Shown: positions 1 to 12,230, counted from the stretch's first letter. The stretch: 64,000 nucleotides of DNA from Cryptomeria japonica (GCF_030272615.1 NC_081409.1:876873594-876937593); one strand, 5' to 3'. A program made the numbers and translations. The notes: generated by a model not told the origin, from the letters alone.

Positions 1-1168
1 TATCATACTAAAGAATAGTGGGACTATCAGGAGGGAACCCAAACTCAACCATCAACTATCAAAGCCTAAAACCTCCTGACTAGCTGACACCGCTGCTCGA
101 TACTCAACCTTTATAGATAATAATGCAATAGCAGACTTCTTCTTGCAAGACCATGTGATAGGACCAAAATTGAGGCAAAAAACAAAGCCAGAAGTAGACT
201 TCTGATCATGAGCATCACCAGCCCAATCTGAGTTAGTGAAGCCAACAATCTAAGGCAATCATGAAGTATAGTGAATCCCAAACTATGTAGTGCTCCGAAT
301 GTACCTCAAAATATGTTTGGAAACTTTCCAATGGCTCTCATGAGGATCATGGGAGAACCTAGAGACAAGAACAACTGCAAAGGAAAGATTCGGGCGCGTA
401 TGTGTAAGGTACAACAAACTGCCAACCAACTACCTGTATAAGGTAGGATCCACAAAAGGTATAGAACAAGTGGTAGACAAAACAACACCTAACTGAAAAG
501 GTGTGGGTGCAGGATTGCAAGCAAGAATGTCAAATCTGTGAAGTATATCAAGAGCATACTTCTGCTGAAGTATGGAATTCCCATCAAAAGACTAAATAAC
601 CTGTAGGGCCAAAAAATAGTCTAGAAGGCCAAGATCTATCATCTCTAACTGCTCCATCAAAGCTCTCTAAATATCCTAAAACAAAGAGGATGAGCTACTA
701 GTAATGATAAGATCATCAACATATATCACAAGGATAACTATATCATCCCCCTGACACTGAATATAAATTGTTGGATTGGAATGACAACGTGTGAAGAGTG
801 TGGAGAGCAAAAAAGAATCTACAAACCAAAGAGGAATCCTACACAAATCCCTGAGGCTACTCCAGATAGATCTCCTCATGAAGATCTCCATGCAAGAAGG
901 CACTCTTCACATCCATCTGAAAAACTGTTCATTCCTGTGAAGCCACAAGTGAAAGTACAAAGCGAATAGAATTCATCTTGGCGATAGGAGCAAAGGTCTC
1001 AGAGTAATCAATACTCTCCATTTGAGAAAACCCCTTCGCAACAAGATGTGCCTTATACTTATTAATGAAACCATTTGTAGCATACTTGGTATGATATAAC
1101 CACTTGCACCAAACCAAATTTCTTCCTTTCAGAAGAGTACAAAGATCCCAAGTATGATTCTTCATCAA
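1..1168 (-). pseudogene. pol: Ret-1 reverse transcriptase and RNase H (partial)
   Basis: 929-1168 carries the start of the Copia RT domain (YKAHLVAKGFSQ, ETFAPIAK). A frameshift near 905-930 precedes the [11 protein letters not shown] block with the first catalytic aspartate. 676-903 ends with YVDDLIIT, the catalytic YVDD. Bases about 50-300 read in another frame as the RNase H (NSDWAGD, KSTSGFVFCL, VEYRAAV). At least two frameshifts and several stops separate the parts. The window edge cuts the RNase H. Confidence 0.85.
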
Positions 1169-1542
1169 AGAAAATACTCCTCATCCATGGCCCAATCCCA
1201 CTCTAGGTGACCTATTGCCTCTGAAAATTTTAGAAGATCATCTAAAATGGCATGACTCAAAAGACTAGAACCAAATGTTTGTGCATGAGTATGATGAGTT
1301 TCTTAAGGATCACCTACCATAGAACTAACAACATCAACTGTAAACTGAGCCCACTTGGGCAAATGCTAAGCTGCAGGTGGTGGTGGTGGTGGAGATGGCA
1401 AACCATCATCTGCATCATCCTCAAAGAATAAGGAATCCTCAAAAGTTGAAGAGGGAGGAGGCAGTGAGGGAGAAGCTGGTGATGGAGAATCCATCTAAGG
1501 AAGGCGCTCATCAAACTAGACATCCCACCTAAACAAGACCTC

Positions 1543-2916
1543 TCAAGAATCCAGATCAAACAACCTGTACACCTCAACATCCTCATAGTAGCCAACAAAT
1601 ATGAGTGGTCGACTCTTTCTCTCCATGGCTTTCCTCTGAGCATCTAGAATAAATTCCCAAGCCTCACTATCAAAAACTCGGAATGATGAAACATTAGGCT
1701 TGATATGGGACCAAGCCTCCTTAGGAGTCATCTGGCACAATGCCTTATGAGGCATCTGATTCTGAATATAAGTGGCACAATTAACTACATCATCCCAAAA
1801 GAAGGCTGCATAGAATGTGACTGAAGCATACAATTGACCATCTCCCATAGTGTTTTGTTCTTTCTCTCAGCAACACAATTCTACTGAGGAGTGTGAGGAA
1901 CTGATAACTGATGCTACAAACCATGCATTGTGCAGAAATCTATAAAAGCCCGATTCACATATATTCTCTCCCATTATCTATCTGTATCCTTTGGATAAAA
2001 AGACCAGACTGCTTCTCTACAAATGTCTTAAAGACTTGAAATGAATCAAAGACATCGGACTTGTACTTAAGATAGTACACCCATGTACGTTTGGAGAAGT
2101 CATCAATGAATGTGAGCACATACTTGGACCCTGAAAAAGGTGGAGTCAGAAATGACATAAGATCAATGTGTACCAAATCCAAGGGTGCCTTAGCACGTGT
2201 GGCTCTGCTTGTAGGAAAAGGATCCCGATGATGCTTGCCAAGTGCATAACCTCGACATACACCATCATTACAAGATATCCATGGGAGCCCAATCACAAGT
2301 GCCTGTGTGCTCATCTATTGTAAGTATCTATAATTGACATGGCCAAAATGCTCATGCCAAAGTTTTCTCATTGAATCTGCATGTGCTACAAGAGAAACAC
2401 TTGAACCATCTGGAAACTCAAAGCCATCAAACCTATATAACCGAGAATCAGGATCAATGCTACCAGTAGCCACAACCAAATCAAGATCATGGAGATCTCT
2501 AATAACCACACATGTGGTGAGAACTCAATTGCTTTACCAGAGCTAGAATGACAAATCTGATAAACAGAGAGGAGGTTTGTCGAAATGTTAGGAATGAAAA
2601 GAAAATCCTAAATACAACCACCTGTCAATGGAATAGTATCTGAACCTGAAACTGAAAGTTGTGCTGAGTCACCAACTGCAATCTATAAAGTATTACTGTG
2701 AGCAAGTGAGGTAACAAGCTACAGAGAGTGTGTCATGTGGTGAGAAGCCCTTGAATCAATAATCCAAGTGAATGTAGAAGTAATAGCTTTTGTAAAAATA
2801 TCATGTCCTTTCCCTATAGAAGAGGAAGAGGGAGGTTGAGGAGAAGAAATATGATGTTGTCGCATGGATTCCAACATCAGGAAACTAGATGTCCTTCCTT
2901 GCCACAAAAAATGCAA
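1543..2916 (-). pseudogene. pol: Ret-1 protease and integrase
   Basis: The frame at 2719-2916 contains the Copia protease site as WIIDSRASHHMT; the usual glycine of DSGA is replaced by arginine. The stretch 2315-2509 holds the GAG-pre-integrase block (LWHEHFGH), and 1955-2314 holds the zinc-binding C-x2-C and the first two catalytic aspartates (HIDLMS and QIDNG). 1543-1848 is the region after the third catalytic residue, with a KPNVSSFRVFDSEAW block. The frame is interrupted around 1850-1955 and by single stops. The role would be polyprotein cleavage and cDNA integration; this copy is dead. Confidence 0.85.
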
Positions 2917-3248
2917 AATTCATCTAATTTCTTCTTAGTCTTGGAGGAAGACTCATCAAACTTAGAAGATTTCTCTTGTTTGGGATAGGACTTCAGTTTA
3001 TAATCAGACTTAGGTGGTGGCTTGAAGGAAATCTCATTGCTAGCTAAATTTCTAATTGTTTCCAACACCGAGAAACTAGATGTCCTTCCTTGCCACAAAA
3101 ACTGCAAAGTTTATCTGATTTCTTCTTTGTCTTGGAGTGAGACTCACTAGACTTAGAAGATTTCTCCTATTCGGGATAGGACTTTTGTTTATAATCAGAC
3201 TTAGGTGATGGCTTTAAGGAAATCTCACTGCTAGCTGAATCCTTCTTA
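2867..3248 (-). repeat. 191-bp tandem duplication carrying the gag zinc knuckle twice
   Basis: The segment 2867-3057 is repeated as 3058-3248 with a 191-bp period and moderate divergence. Each copy encodes a CX2CX4HX4C zinc knuckle (FC-x2-C-GKEG-H-LVS). In the 3058-3248 copy the knuckle is complete (ending SRC). In the 2867-3057 copy the arginine codon CGG has become TGA, which removes the last cysteine. The duplicated unit also contains a lysine/serine-rich linker. Confidence 0.85.
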
Positions 3249-3343
3249 GGCTTCAGTTTGTGCTTCTTGTTCTCTTTAGATGTTTGTGCAACCAATGCTT
3301 TGTTCTTTGATCATGTGAAAGTGTCCCATTGAGATAGGTGAGC

Positions 3344-3823
3344 CTACTCACGAGTCAAGCGATCACATAACACATCAAATGTAGGCATGGTGAAGCATGC
3401 ATCTAGGGCATCCATAGTAGAATAAAATGTAGAAGCAAATATTTGATAGGGACCTCGAAGCTTAGAGAGAATTGGGTAGATAAACTCTATGTCTATCTTA
3501 TTTTTATCACAACTGTGTAGGATAGATCTGGTGATTTTAAACTTGTTCAGAAAGTCCTCAATGTGAGGAAAACACTTAGGTAACAAAGAAGAGAGTTCCA
3601 CCTCAATTTGTAATGCTCTAAACTCATTGATGGTACCAAAAAGATCAGCAAACTTGGACCACATATCCCGAGGAGTGAGCAAACCATCAAGGTGAAAAAG
3701 CAAGATGTCTGAAACATGTAAGGAGATGACACCCATAGCCTCATCCATCTTATTCATGTGTTGAAGAATCTCAAAAGGACGTTGCAACTGAGGTTGAGCC
3801 TCATCCAAACAGGACCACACCAT
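3344..3823 (-). pseudogene. gag: Ret-1 gag, UBN2-type capsid region
   Basis: A 159-codon minus-strand frame reads like the UBN2/Copia gag capsid domain: an MW-x-K-F-x-D-L-F-G block, a stretch around 'FLNKFK', and a 'LSKLRGPYQIFAS' block near residue 115. It ends in the typical 'DRLTRE' run. Copia gag normally continues into a zinc knuckle, which here lies in the next segment (2867-3248). The start of gag is not clear, because the frame is broken upstream near 3830-3900. Confidence 0.8.
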
Positions 3824-5077
3824 TTTGATCTAAGAAGCCTCATCATACGGGCTTTCTAGATATGATAGTTCTATGATGTAAGAAGCTCAACTGAAGAATT
3901 TGCCATGTGTATTTGTACCTGTACCTGCTCCTCCTCTTGTGTTTTTTTTAATTAAGTGATCTTTCAAACTAGAAAAAGGATGCAAAAAGGGATTTTTTGT
4001 TTGAATTTTAGGTGTTCTGATTTTCTGAAGTAAATTATAGAAAGTAGAAAATAACACCCCCTACAAGATGAAAAACCAAACCACAGTATAATCTGAAAGC
4101 CAAAAAGAAAGGAAAGAGCAAAAAAATGCTTCAGACAATATCTTGTGTACCTGGTACAATTTTTGGAACAATGAACCCCAAATCTGAATAGGACTCTCCA
4201 AGACTTTTCCGATGCCTATTTGTTTGCCGAAAACGGAGTCCGTTTGCCCAAGTTATGGCTCTTGAAGTGCAGAAAAAAACTCTGACTTTGATAGCAAAAA
4301 AAATGTACAAAATGAAAAATCTACAAATCGCACCTCTTGATTTGAATAGAACTTGAAAATATATTTTCGGTGCCTATTTGTTTTCAAAAATCTAACTTTG
4401 TTTGCCCAAGTTATGATGAAAAAACTACCCCCTGTCAAAAGGCTTTCAAGGAAAAAAAAAACCCTCCCTGTTGGTGGCAGAGAGGTGGTGAATGGGCTAA
4501 GCAGCGGTGGTCGGGCGGTGTAATTTTATGGGTGGTGGCTAGGCCTTCCGGTGGTGAAGTGATGGGGTTCCTGACGGTGACTCGAGGGTTGACATGGGTG
4601 GTGGGCAGTGGACGATGGCTCTTGGCCAAGCGACTGCTGCTAGGGGATGGCCGACGGTTGATAGACCGCCACGACTGGCGGCTTTGGAAGCCTGATGGTT
4701 TACAGACCATGAAGGCTAGCAGAATTGAAAGGGTCAGCTATAACCACCTAAGATGGGCTAACAATAACTGCCAAGTCTGGCCCTGGCGGTTAAGAGACCG
4801 TTGATGGTCAGAGGTAACTTTGCCGGCCTCGGCAAGCTGTTAAACTGCCCAATTTTTTTTTTTGATTTTTTTTCGAAATGCGTTCCTAATAAGGGGAAAA
4901 AATAAATTGTTTTTGCCAGAGCCAAAGTTGATTTGAGCGCAACAGTGAGGTCTGTTTGAGCCCAAAAGGCCCAGAAACAAAGAAGCACCCCAGATCCAAA
5001 ATAAAATTGAAAAAACTTGAAACCCTAACCTCCAAAAAATCTTCTGAAAAATTAGGAACAAGTAGTAGCAGATGTAG
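3824..5077 (-). other. Ret-1 untranslated leader, no gene seen
   Basis: Between the primer site and gag I see no supported gene. A GC-richer island at about 4480-4720 carries overlapping ORFs on both strands, including a 144-codon plus-strand frame at 4370-4804. These match no family I recognise and their composition suggests chance. Two passages near 4190-4260 and 4330-4420 share the wording 'tgcctatttgttt...ttgcccaagttatg', an imperfect short repeat. Confidence 0.55.
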
Positions 5078-5089
5078 GCTCTGATACCA
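5078..5089 (-). other. Ret-1 primer-binding site
   Basis: Read on the minus strand, these bases are TGGTATCAGAGC. This is the usual plant Copia primer site, complementary to the 3' end of initiator methionine tRNA. It follows the LTR end without a spacer. Confidence 0.9.
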
Positions 5090-5412
5090 TGAAGAAGTTG
5101 AGAAATACAACTTTAGATATCCCAAGAACACCTACAAATAAAATACTTGCCACAAGAGAAGAATGAAGGCAAAAAACAATAATGGCTTTGAAGAAGAAGA
5201 TTATCATTCAGAGAGGGAATAAAATAAAAAGTACAATACAATCCTTATAAAAGGAGAATATGCAACCCTAAAGGGATAAAGTGTATTTAATAATTAGAAT
5301 AATTATTAAATACCTACCATATTATTAAATGCCTAAGTTTAGCTTAAGTGTAGAGGATAATAGACTAATAATTAAATAAATAATTATTAGCTAATACCTG
5401 CTAACTCTAACA
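5090..5412 (-). repeat. Ret-1 5' LTR
   Basis: This 323-bp stretch begins TG and ends CA in both orientations and directly abuts the tRNA primer site at 5078-5089. It is very AT-rich, with many copies of TAATAATTA-like words between 5280 and 5400. The partner LTR is outside the window, so the boundaries rest on the TG/CA ends and the adjacent primer site only. Confidence 0.75.
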
Positions 5413-5754
5413 ATAATCATTTTGTAATACTGTGTAAGTCAGTGAGACTCCTATTTGAGCAGTGAGCTCTAGGTAGTTGGCTTGATTGCATGTGCAATCC
5501 CCTCAATGTAATATTTGTATACCTTGATCAAGTATATAGATATTGTGAGTATCAACCACACCATGGTTTTTCCCTTTGTAGGGTTTTCCACCTATAAATT
5601 TTGGTGTTATGGTGTCGCTTCTTTGTGTTATTTGGTTTATGCACTTTAATTTTGTTTACTTTTAACTAGTTCAAAAGGAACAAGTTAAAAACTAACTCCA
5701 CTGGTAGGACACTGATTCACCCCCCCGTCTCAGTGTTCTTGGATTCCAACAACA
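5413..5754 (+). repeat. Ret-2 LTR, 3' part only
   Basis: This is the right-hand end of a plus-strand Copia LTR. It ends CAACA just before a degenerate methionine-tRNA primer site. It contains the 'ttcacccccccgtctcagtgttct' type of LTR end that recurs, in reverse, in the LTRs of Ret-3 and Ret-5. The left part is missing because Ret-1 is inserted here. Confidence 0.7.
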
Positions 5755-5755
5755 T

Positions 5756-5770
5756 TGGTATCAATAAGAG
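5756..5770 (+). other. Ret-2 primer-binding site (degenerate)
   Basis: The bases TGGTATCA followed by AT and AAGAGCC resemble the Copia primer site TGGTATCAGAGCC with two extra bases. It lies one base after the LTR end. Confidence 0.7.
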
Positions 5771-6031
5771 CCAATATTAGAACCCTATTTTTATATCTCT
5801 CTTTTCCTTTTTTTGCCTCAATGTTGTTGCATTACCTTGTGTTAGCTCATCATTTATAAATTTTAGATAGTGTAAGTTAGTTTTACATGAGTGAAACTTT
5901 TTCTAAGTGCTACCTTGTGACATTACTTGTTTGGTCAATATGTGTGCAAGCTTGCAAAAAAAAACCTTAAAGGTCTAAATGTTGGGTATATTTGGGTCAT
6001 TTCTTTTTCAGTATGCTACTCCATACATCCC
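5771..6031 (+). other. Ret-2 leader, left part
   Basis: An AT-rich, non-coding leader follows the Ret-2 primer site. It is cut by the Ret-3 insertion and continues at 13768. The last five bases (6027-6031, ATCCC) are the left target-site duplication of Ret-3. Confidence 0.65.
6027..6031. repeat. Ret-3 target-site duplication, left
   Basis: ATCCC directly before the TG end of the 3' LTR is identical to 13763-13767. Confidence 0.9.
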
Positions 6032-7539
6032 TGTTAGTTCTGATACTTAATGTAAAGAGTTGATGCCAATATCTAACAAGATTAGAGGGGGGGGGGGGTG
6101 AATCATACAAACTTAAACTTCCATTAAATCAACATATTCAACCTCGGTAACTTATACTTCAGCAACTTAACCAAAAACTGCTAAACCTACAAACTTATGA
6201 ACACATAATCATAATAACACTCATAACACCAGATTTAACATGGAAACCCAAATAGGGAAAAACCACTGTGGGATTTTGGACCCACTAAGAAATATACTCT
6301 TCTAGAGTATGCTCGGTTAAAAGCAAATCCTGTTAAAGATTACAAACACATTTCTAGATGTGATTCCCTCAGATCTATTAGGATCTTCACTTTGTTAGAA
6401 GTGGACTTGTTAAAGGATTTCAAACACTCACTTAGAATGTTACCTTGCTAGAGGGTTTACCTATAAGACTGTTAAGTCCACTCGGTTAAGAGATTTTCTG
6501 TCACTTATAAAATAACAGTAATAAAAATCTATCTGCAACTTCACATCTAAAATGCTAAAGCAGATTCTTATTTGCTCAAAACAATCTAGACATAGGACTT
6601 ATCTTGTCCCTCTGCTGGGCTCTCTACTCTGTTATTCAAACAAGTCTTCAAGCTTCTGTTCTCGGTAATCACTATGTAGCATCCCTGTGCATACACTTGC
6701 CCGCATATATTGTTTATTAACAATTTCTAATTTATAAACAATTGCTAACCTCTAAATCTCCTTGATCACATTTCCCATGATCAATCTTAGCCATCAGATC
6801 TTCAAACTTGACCAGGTTCAATGTATCCTTCTGATCTGAAAATGTTTTACCTTACCTTGGGACTTGCATTCCCTTCTTGGAACTTACATAAGGTTATTGT
6901 GGTTCAATCTACATTGTAGATCTTCCTGCCGATTTTCCTTTGCCATAGATCCTTAACAAACTTCATGCACGACATACCAATCATTTATACATCTCCAGCT
7001 AATCATTGTCCTTCATTAAATAATGCTTTTATCCATCCCATGCACATTATCATAACTTGGTTGCAACTCAGTAAATACTAAACTTTACTCGGTAGACATT
7101 CCACCTTCATTAACCGATATTGATAACCTTAGGGTTTACCGAATTAGTTCCTTAGGGTTTACCGACTAGGTTCTTTGCTTGGTGACATAGTATAGTATTA
7201 ACCTTACAATCAACAACATATGTAGGATATCAAAACAATCTAAACATCATGATCTCATCATTGTTTAGCTCGGTAATAGTTGCCCATTGAATAACTTATT
7301 CCTCCCTTTATTCATCACACTCTTTCTGTGTCTTTTACCGACAGCTTAATTCTCTTCTAATTAGTCTTCTCAAGATATGGCAACATCATACTGAATCAGA
7401 TAATCAATTTCTTGACATCAATGACAAAATAATGTTATAAAGATAGTTATCATCCTTCTTAAGTTATATCAATAATCTTCAACAACCTTCTCAATATCCT
7501 TATTGAATATCAACAATCTTTCTTACTATAATGCCAACA
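6032..7539 (-). repeat. Ret-3 3' LTR
   Basis: This 1,508-bp repeat matches 12245-13762 along its whole length. On the plus strand it starts TGTTAGTTCTGATACTTAAT and ends GCCAACA. It has a run of 12 G at about 6087-6098 followed by TGAATCA. It is bordered by the polypurine tract on the coding-strand upstream side. Confidence 0.95.
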
Positions 7540-7553
7540 ATCTCCCCCTTTGG
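7540..7553 (-). other. Ret-3 polypurine tract
   Basis: On the minus strand this reads AAAGGGGGAGAT just before the TGTTGGC start of the 3' LTR. It is the expected plus-strand DNA priming site. Similar tracts occur within the same 3' untranslated region at about 7687-7696 and 7774-7784. Confidence 0.85.
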
Positions 7554-8059
7554 CATTGATGGCAAAACAAACAATTAAATGGTAATACCAACAAGATATT
7601 CAAATTGATTTGGATTCAGATTGATGTTAGACTTCTCCTTTTATCCTTGATCTATTGTCTTCTGAAGTCTTCTCCATTTTGCAATCTACTCCCCCTGTCA
7701 CTAGTCTTCTGTTATTTCCATCATTCAGGGCTTTACCATGCAGTCAACCATTTATTCTTTCAACCATTTACTCTTCTCCCCCTTTGACAAAAATGCCAAA
7801 AAGTAAAAGAACTAAATCATGATTTCTTCCTCTGTGAAGTGAATTGCTTTGTTGTGTAACATCTCAGTCTCAGTCAGATCAACTTGTCTGTATTCATTTT
7901 TCCTGCACACTTTTAGAAAACCTTCTAAAGTGCATAAATCAGCATCAATCCACACATAATATTTTGTAGATTCATCGAATTGATGCTTTCACTGAACTCA
8001 GTTAGTGAGTAGAAGATATGGGTAGGACCCCTAACCTGCTTCTGAGATACTCAAAAATG
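7554..8059 (-). other. Ret-3 3' untranslated region
   Basis: No gene is supported here. The stretch contains two extra 'ctcccccttt'-type tracts (polypurine on the minus strand) at about 7687 and 7774, resembling the true polypurine tract at 7540. The second is followed by 'gacaaaaatgcc', as at the real LTR edge. Confidence 0.6.
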
Positions 8060-8835
8060 TCCCTTGCCAGTGGCTTTGTGAAGATGTCTGCTTATTGCTC
8101 CTTTGAACTGATATATTCTAGCACAACTTTCTTCTCTTGAACTTCTTCTCTGAGATAATGATACTTTATAGATATATGCTTTGTCTTAGAGTGCATCACT
8201 AGATTCTTTGAAATGTTAATGGCACTAGTATTATCACAGAATATAGTTACTGGCTCGGTAACTTTTTCATTTATACCTTCCAACAGTTGTTGATCCATGC
8301 TATATTGGTACAATTTAATGCTGTAGCAGCATATTTAGCTTCTGCTATAGATTGAGAAATACATCCTTGTTTCTTCCTAAGCCAACTTACTAGTCTTTCT
8401 CTCAAAAAGAAAGCTCCACCACTTGTGCTTTTCCTGTCATCTATGTTGCCTGCCCAATCAGCATCAGTATAAACTTTTAAATCAAAATTATTTCTCTTTT
8501 CATATACTAAGCCATAATCTTCAGTGCCTCTCAGGTATCTGAAAAATTCTCTTGATTGCTGTCATATGAGTTTCCTTGGGATTTTCAAAGAATCTTGCTA
8601 CAATACCTACTACATGTGCTATATCCGGTCTACTATGCACAACATATTGCAATTTTCCAATCATAGATCAATAAAGTGTCTCATCAACAGATGCAGATTC
8701 ATCATTCTTTGATAATTTACAATTAGTAGTCATAGGAGTACTTACTGGTTTAGAATCCTCCATTCCAAATTTCTTCAAGATTTCCTTTATGTACTTGGAT
8801 TGAGTAATAAAAATCTCATCTTTCATTTGCAATAT
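8060..8835 (-). pseudogene. pol: Ret-3 RT connection and RNase H
   Basis: Minus-strand translation gives the Copia C-terminal region with several breaks: SKYIKEILKKFGM, SRPDIAHVVGIVARF, and the RNase H block YTDADWAGNIDDRKS (first aspartate kept). The next acidic position is lysine (IAEAKYAA instead of AEAEY). CDNTSAINISKN at 8092-8313 holds the third catalytic aspartate. The loss of the glutamate again fits G-to-A. Confidence 0.85.
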
Positions 8836-9547
8836 CTATAAACCTATAAAATACTTTATCTCACCGATTAGTGACATCTCAAATTCTTTGCACATTTCAT
8901 TTCCAAAGTTCTTGCATAAGGAGTCATTACCACAAAATATAATGTCATCAAACAATATGGTTGAGATCAATATTCCATTGTCGTCATCTTTCTTCATGTA
9001 CATATTGTTGTTTTCACTTGTCCTTATAAAACCAATCTTGATTAAATAAGAGTGCAATATTTCATACCACGCTCTAGGTGCTTGTTTCAGACCATATAAG
9101 GCTTTGTTCAATTTGCATACTTGATCTTTACTCCCGTCTTCAACAAATCCTTCAGGCTGTTCAATGAAAACTTCTTCTTCTAGTATACCATTCAAAAATG
9201 CAGATTTAACATCCATTTGATATACCTTGAAAGTTTTGAAAGCAACATATTGTTCTTACTCCCTCAAGTCTAGCCATAGGTGCAAAAGTCTCACCATATT
9301 CTATTCTTTCTTCTTGAGCATAACCTTTGCAAACTAGTCTTGCTTTGTTGCAAATGACCTCACCTTTTCCATTTAGCTTGTTTCTGAAAATCCACTTAGT
9401 ACCGATTACATTTTTGTCCTTTGGTCTTGGGATTAGTGTCAATGTGTCATTCGTCTTGATTTGATCAATTTCTTCTGTCATAGCATTTACCCAATCTTCA
9501 CTGTTAAATGCCTCTTTTACTATTCTCGGTTCAAATTCAGGAATCAA
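8836..9547 (-). pseudogene. pol: Ret-3 reverse transcriptase
   Basis: 9206-9547 has the RT N-terminal blocks ([41 protein letters not shown]). 8836-9216 continues in another frame with [20 protein letters not shown] and a catalytic pair in ILFDDIIF. The overlap of the two frames by about ten bases shows a small indel near 9206-9216. It follows the polyprotein frame directly and would have been part of it. Confidence 0.9.
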
Positions 9548-9554
9548 ATGTGTT

Positions 9555-11993
9555 CTATCTCAGTTTGTTTCTTGTCATCATTGGATCATCTTTATCTCCT
9601 ATAATCTGACTTGATACATGATGTCTTCTGACATATTTGGCTAATGTAGGCTTGGTAGGTTCTGTATGATCTTCTTCATCACTTGGTAACTGGACATTAT
9701 CTTCATTTTCTTTAGCAGCTTTCTCGATAGGACTTCTTGGTTGAACATAAACAAATTCTTCATAATCTTCTAGTTCTTTGGAATTTCCTTCATCATCTCT
9801 TTCTACAAATTCATCAATTTTCACATTTGCACTTTCCTCTATTTTGTTAGATGATTTGATCAGACATTTAAATGCTTTACTTCTAGAAGAATAACCAAGA
9901 AATGTTCCTTCTTCACTTTTTTGATTAAACTTTCCATTTCTGTCATCTTTGTGAACATAGCATCTACTTCCAAAGATTTTAAAGTAACTTACATTAGGTT
10001 TCTTGTCATACCAGATCTCATATGGTGTCTTCATAGTTCCTTTCTTCAGTTGAACTCGGTTCAGGGTGTAAACTGCAGTGTTGATTGCTTCTCTCCAAAA
10101 TGTTTGAGGTACCCTCTTTTCTATCATCAGGTTTCTTGCACAATCCATAATTGATCTGTTTCTTCTCTTGGCTATCCCATTTTGCTGAGGTGTTCTTGGT
10201 GCAGATACTTGCCTCTTTATACCATGATCATTGCAGTATAAGTTAAATTCATCAGAAGTTAATTCTCCTCCTTTATCAGATCTAATACATTTTAGTTGTC
10301 TTCCTGTTTCATTTTCAACTCTTGCCTTGTACCATTTGAACATTTGAAAAGCTTCTGATTTTTCTTTTAAAAACATAACTGACATCATCCTTGAGTAATC
10401 ATCCACAAATAATATGAAACATTTATCACCATAATAACTTTGAACTTTCATAGGACCACAAAGATTAGTGTGTACTAGATCTAAAATTCCTTTAGAAGTG
10501 TGGGACTTACTTGCAAAGCTTGATCTTGTCATCTTACCCATTTGGCATCCTCGACACATAGCATTCTCAGGTTTTTCAAGACTCGGTAGTCCTCTTACTC
10601 GGTGCTTCTTACTTATTTTGATCAGATTATGAAAATTTACATGACAAAACCTTTTACACCATAACCAGGTATCATCTATCTTTGCATAAAGACACTTGTT
10701 CCAAGATGAGTCAAGATGAAATGTATTACCTTTTGTTTGTGTCCCGGTAGCAACTAACTTTCTATGTTTGTCATGAACTTTGACAATTCCTTTATGAAAT
10801 TCTACTCGATATCCTGTATTGTTTAGCTGTGCTACACTCAATAAATTGTATTTCAAACCTTCAACCCGGTATACATCATCACATTTAGCATTGTTAAGAA
10901 GTGTTATAGATCCTTTACCTTTTACCAGACATGGTGCATCATTACCAAATCTTACATAGCCTCCATCATAGTCTTCTAATTTAACAAACTTTTGTTTATC
11001 ACTTGTCATATGATGTGAGCATCCATTGTCTATGATCCAAGAATCATTATTATTTATGTGAGATATTAGGGATTTTTCTTCATACCTTTCCTCATCAGAT
11101 CCATCTTTAATAGCCACATAAACAACTTCCTCAGTATCAGTTTCATCAGATTCATCATCGTTGGATTCCTCATCTACTACTAGACATGTCTTTCTATCTC
11201 TCCTTCTAAAGTCTCGGTGTCCTTTGTATTGGTTATCTTTCTGCCTGTTATTTCGGTATTCTCTCTTTTCACTAGATTCTTTGTCAGGGTAGTTAGAATC
11301 CATATGTCCTATTTTATCATAATTGAAACATTTTAAAGGTAGCTTTCCTTTATACTTACCTTTTCCTCTCGGTAACCTTTTGGCTAATAATGCTTCAAAT
11401 TTTTCTTGCTTCTTGATTTCCTCATACAGTTTGTGCACTTTTTCCATGTTCTTGCGAAATTTTTCACTTGCTCCACTGTGATCCCCTTCAGAGTACTTAC
11501 TCATTCTATCATTGTAATCATCAGATTCACCAATATGAAAAGAACTGAATGTAGATTCTACTTTATTTACCGAAGACCCACTGTTATCAAAATTACTTAA
11601 CTCAGATGTATGTAGTTTACCAATAGTAGCATCCAAAGAAACTGGCATGTTAGGTACATACCTCAATTCATTGATTGTAGAGACTCGAATAGCATAAGTT
11701 GGTAGAAGGGTTCTCAACAACTTACTTGTTATATCCTTTTCTTCAATAGTTCCACCTGCTCCTTTAATTTGATTGACAATCTCCTTTAGTCTTGTATTGT
11801 ATTGGGTTATGTTCCCACCTTCATTCATCCTCATGGATTCAAGTTGTCCTCTTTGACTATCTACTTTTTCTCTTCGAACATGTTCATCACCTCCATATAC
11901 AAATATAAGCTTAGTCCACATTGCTTTTGTATCATTGCAGCCTTCTAGATCATTAAACTTTGAGTTGGTCAATGCTGATGTTATTTCAATCAT
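9555..11993 (-). CDS. gag-pol: Ret-3 gag-protease-integrase polyprotein (open but catalytically damaged)
   Basis: An open frame of 812 codons. Residues about 1-190 are a UBN2-type gag. Near residue 220 a zinc knuckle has lost two of its cysteines (CFNY...SNY). The protease site is [12 protein letters not shown] near residue 325. The GAG-pre-integrase block and C-x2-C follow (CRGCQMGK). In the integrase core the first catalytic aspartate is asparagine (HTNLCGP), the second is kept (RSDKGG) and the third residue is lysine instead of glutamate (NGIAKRRN). Both losses fit G-to-A changes. The C-terminal part carries the [11 protein letters not shown] block. Length and order are normal for Copia; the protein could not integrate DNA. 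Confidence 0.9.
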   Translation of the reverse strand: MIEITSALTNSKFNDLEGCNDTKAMWTKLIFVYGGDEHVRREKVDSQRGQLESMRMNEGGNITQYNTRLKEIVNQIKGAGGTIEEKDITSKLLRTLLPTYAIRVSTINELRYVPNMPVSLDATIGKLHTSELSNFDNSGSSVNKVESTFSSFHIGESDDYNDRMSKYSEGDHSGASEKFRKNMEKVHKLYEEIKKQEKFEALLAKRLPRGKGKYKGKLPLKCFNYDKIGHMDSNYPDKESSEKREYRNNRQKDNQYKGHRDFRRRDRKTCLVVDEESNDDESDETDTEEVVYVAIKDGSDEERYEEKSLISHINNNDSWIIDNGCSHHMTSDKQKFVKLEDYDGGYVRFGNDAPCLVKGKGSITLLNNAKCDDVYRVEGLKYNLLSVAQLNNTGYRVEFHKGIVKVHDKHRKLVATGTQTKGNTFHLDSSWNKCLYAKIDDTWLWCKRFCHVNFHNLIKISKKHRVRGLPSLEKPENAMCRGCQMGKMTRSSFASKSHTSKGILDLVHTNLCGPMKVQSYYGDKCFILFVDDYSRMMSVMFLKEKSEAFQMFKWYKARVENETGRQLKCIRSDKGGELTSDEFNLYCNDHGIKRQVSAPRTPQQNGIAKRRNRSIMDCARNLMIEKRVPQTFWREAINTAVYTLNRVQLKKGTMKTPYEIWYDKKPNVSYFKIFGSRCYVHKDDRNGKFNQKSEEGTFLGYSSRSKAFKCLIKSSNKIEESANVKIDEFVERDDEGNSKELEDYEEFVYVQPRSPIEKAAKENEDNVQLPSDEEDHTEPTKPTLAKYVRRHHVSSQIIGDKDDPMMTRNKLR

Positions 11994-12230
11994 AGCTTGA
12001 ATATGTTATTGCTTTGCCTTAATCTCTTCCAAGGTCATAGGGTTGGTGCTTGGTGCAATGTAATCATTCTCTAGATAATATATTGCATATTCTCCTATTC
12101 CTGATAAATGCAACTTCATCCTTTTCTGCCATGTGGAGAAACTTGACTTGTTCAGCTTTGGTGCATCCCTTTTATACATCTTCGAATCTTTGCCTCAAGT
12201 ACCTTTAAAATTTTTCTTCTGGAGTCCTTA

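Larger units (their letters stand above)
1..5412 (-). mobile_element. Ret-1: Copia LTR retrotransposon, 3' end outside window
   Basis: On the minus strand the order is 5' LTR (5412-5090), primer-binding site (5089-5078), leader, gag, zinc knuckle, protease, integrase, reverse transcriptase and RNase H. Integrase before RT is the Copia (Ty1) order. The RNase H runs to base 1, so the 3' LTR lies outside the window. The coding part is broken by several stops and frameshifts, so the copy cannot be active. It is inserted into the LTR of the plus-strand element Ret-2, whose sequence continues at 5413. Confidence 0.9.

Noticed and set aside
4370-4804. 144-codon plus-strand ORF and its antisense partner in the Ret-1 leader
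   Set aside because: Overlapping open frames on both strands in a GC-richer patch, no domain, and no homologue in the window.
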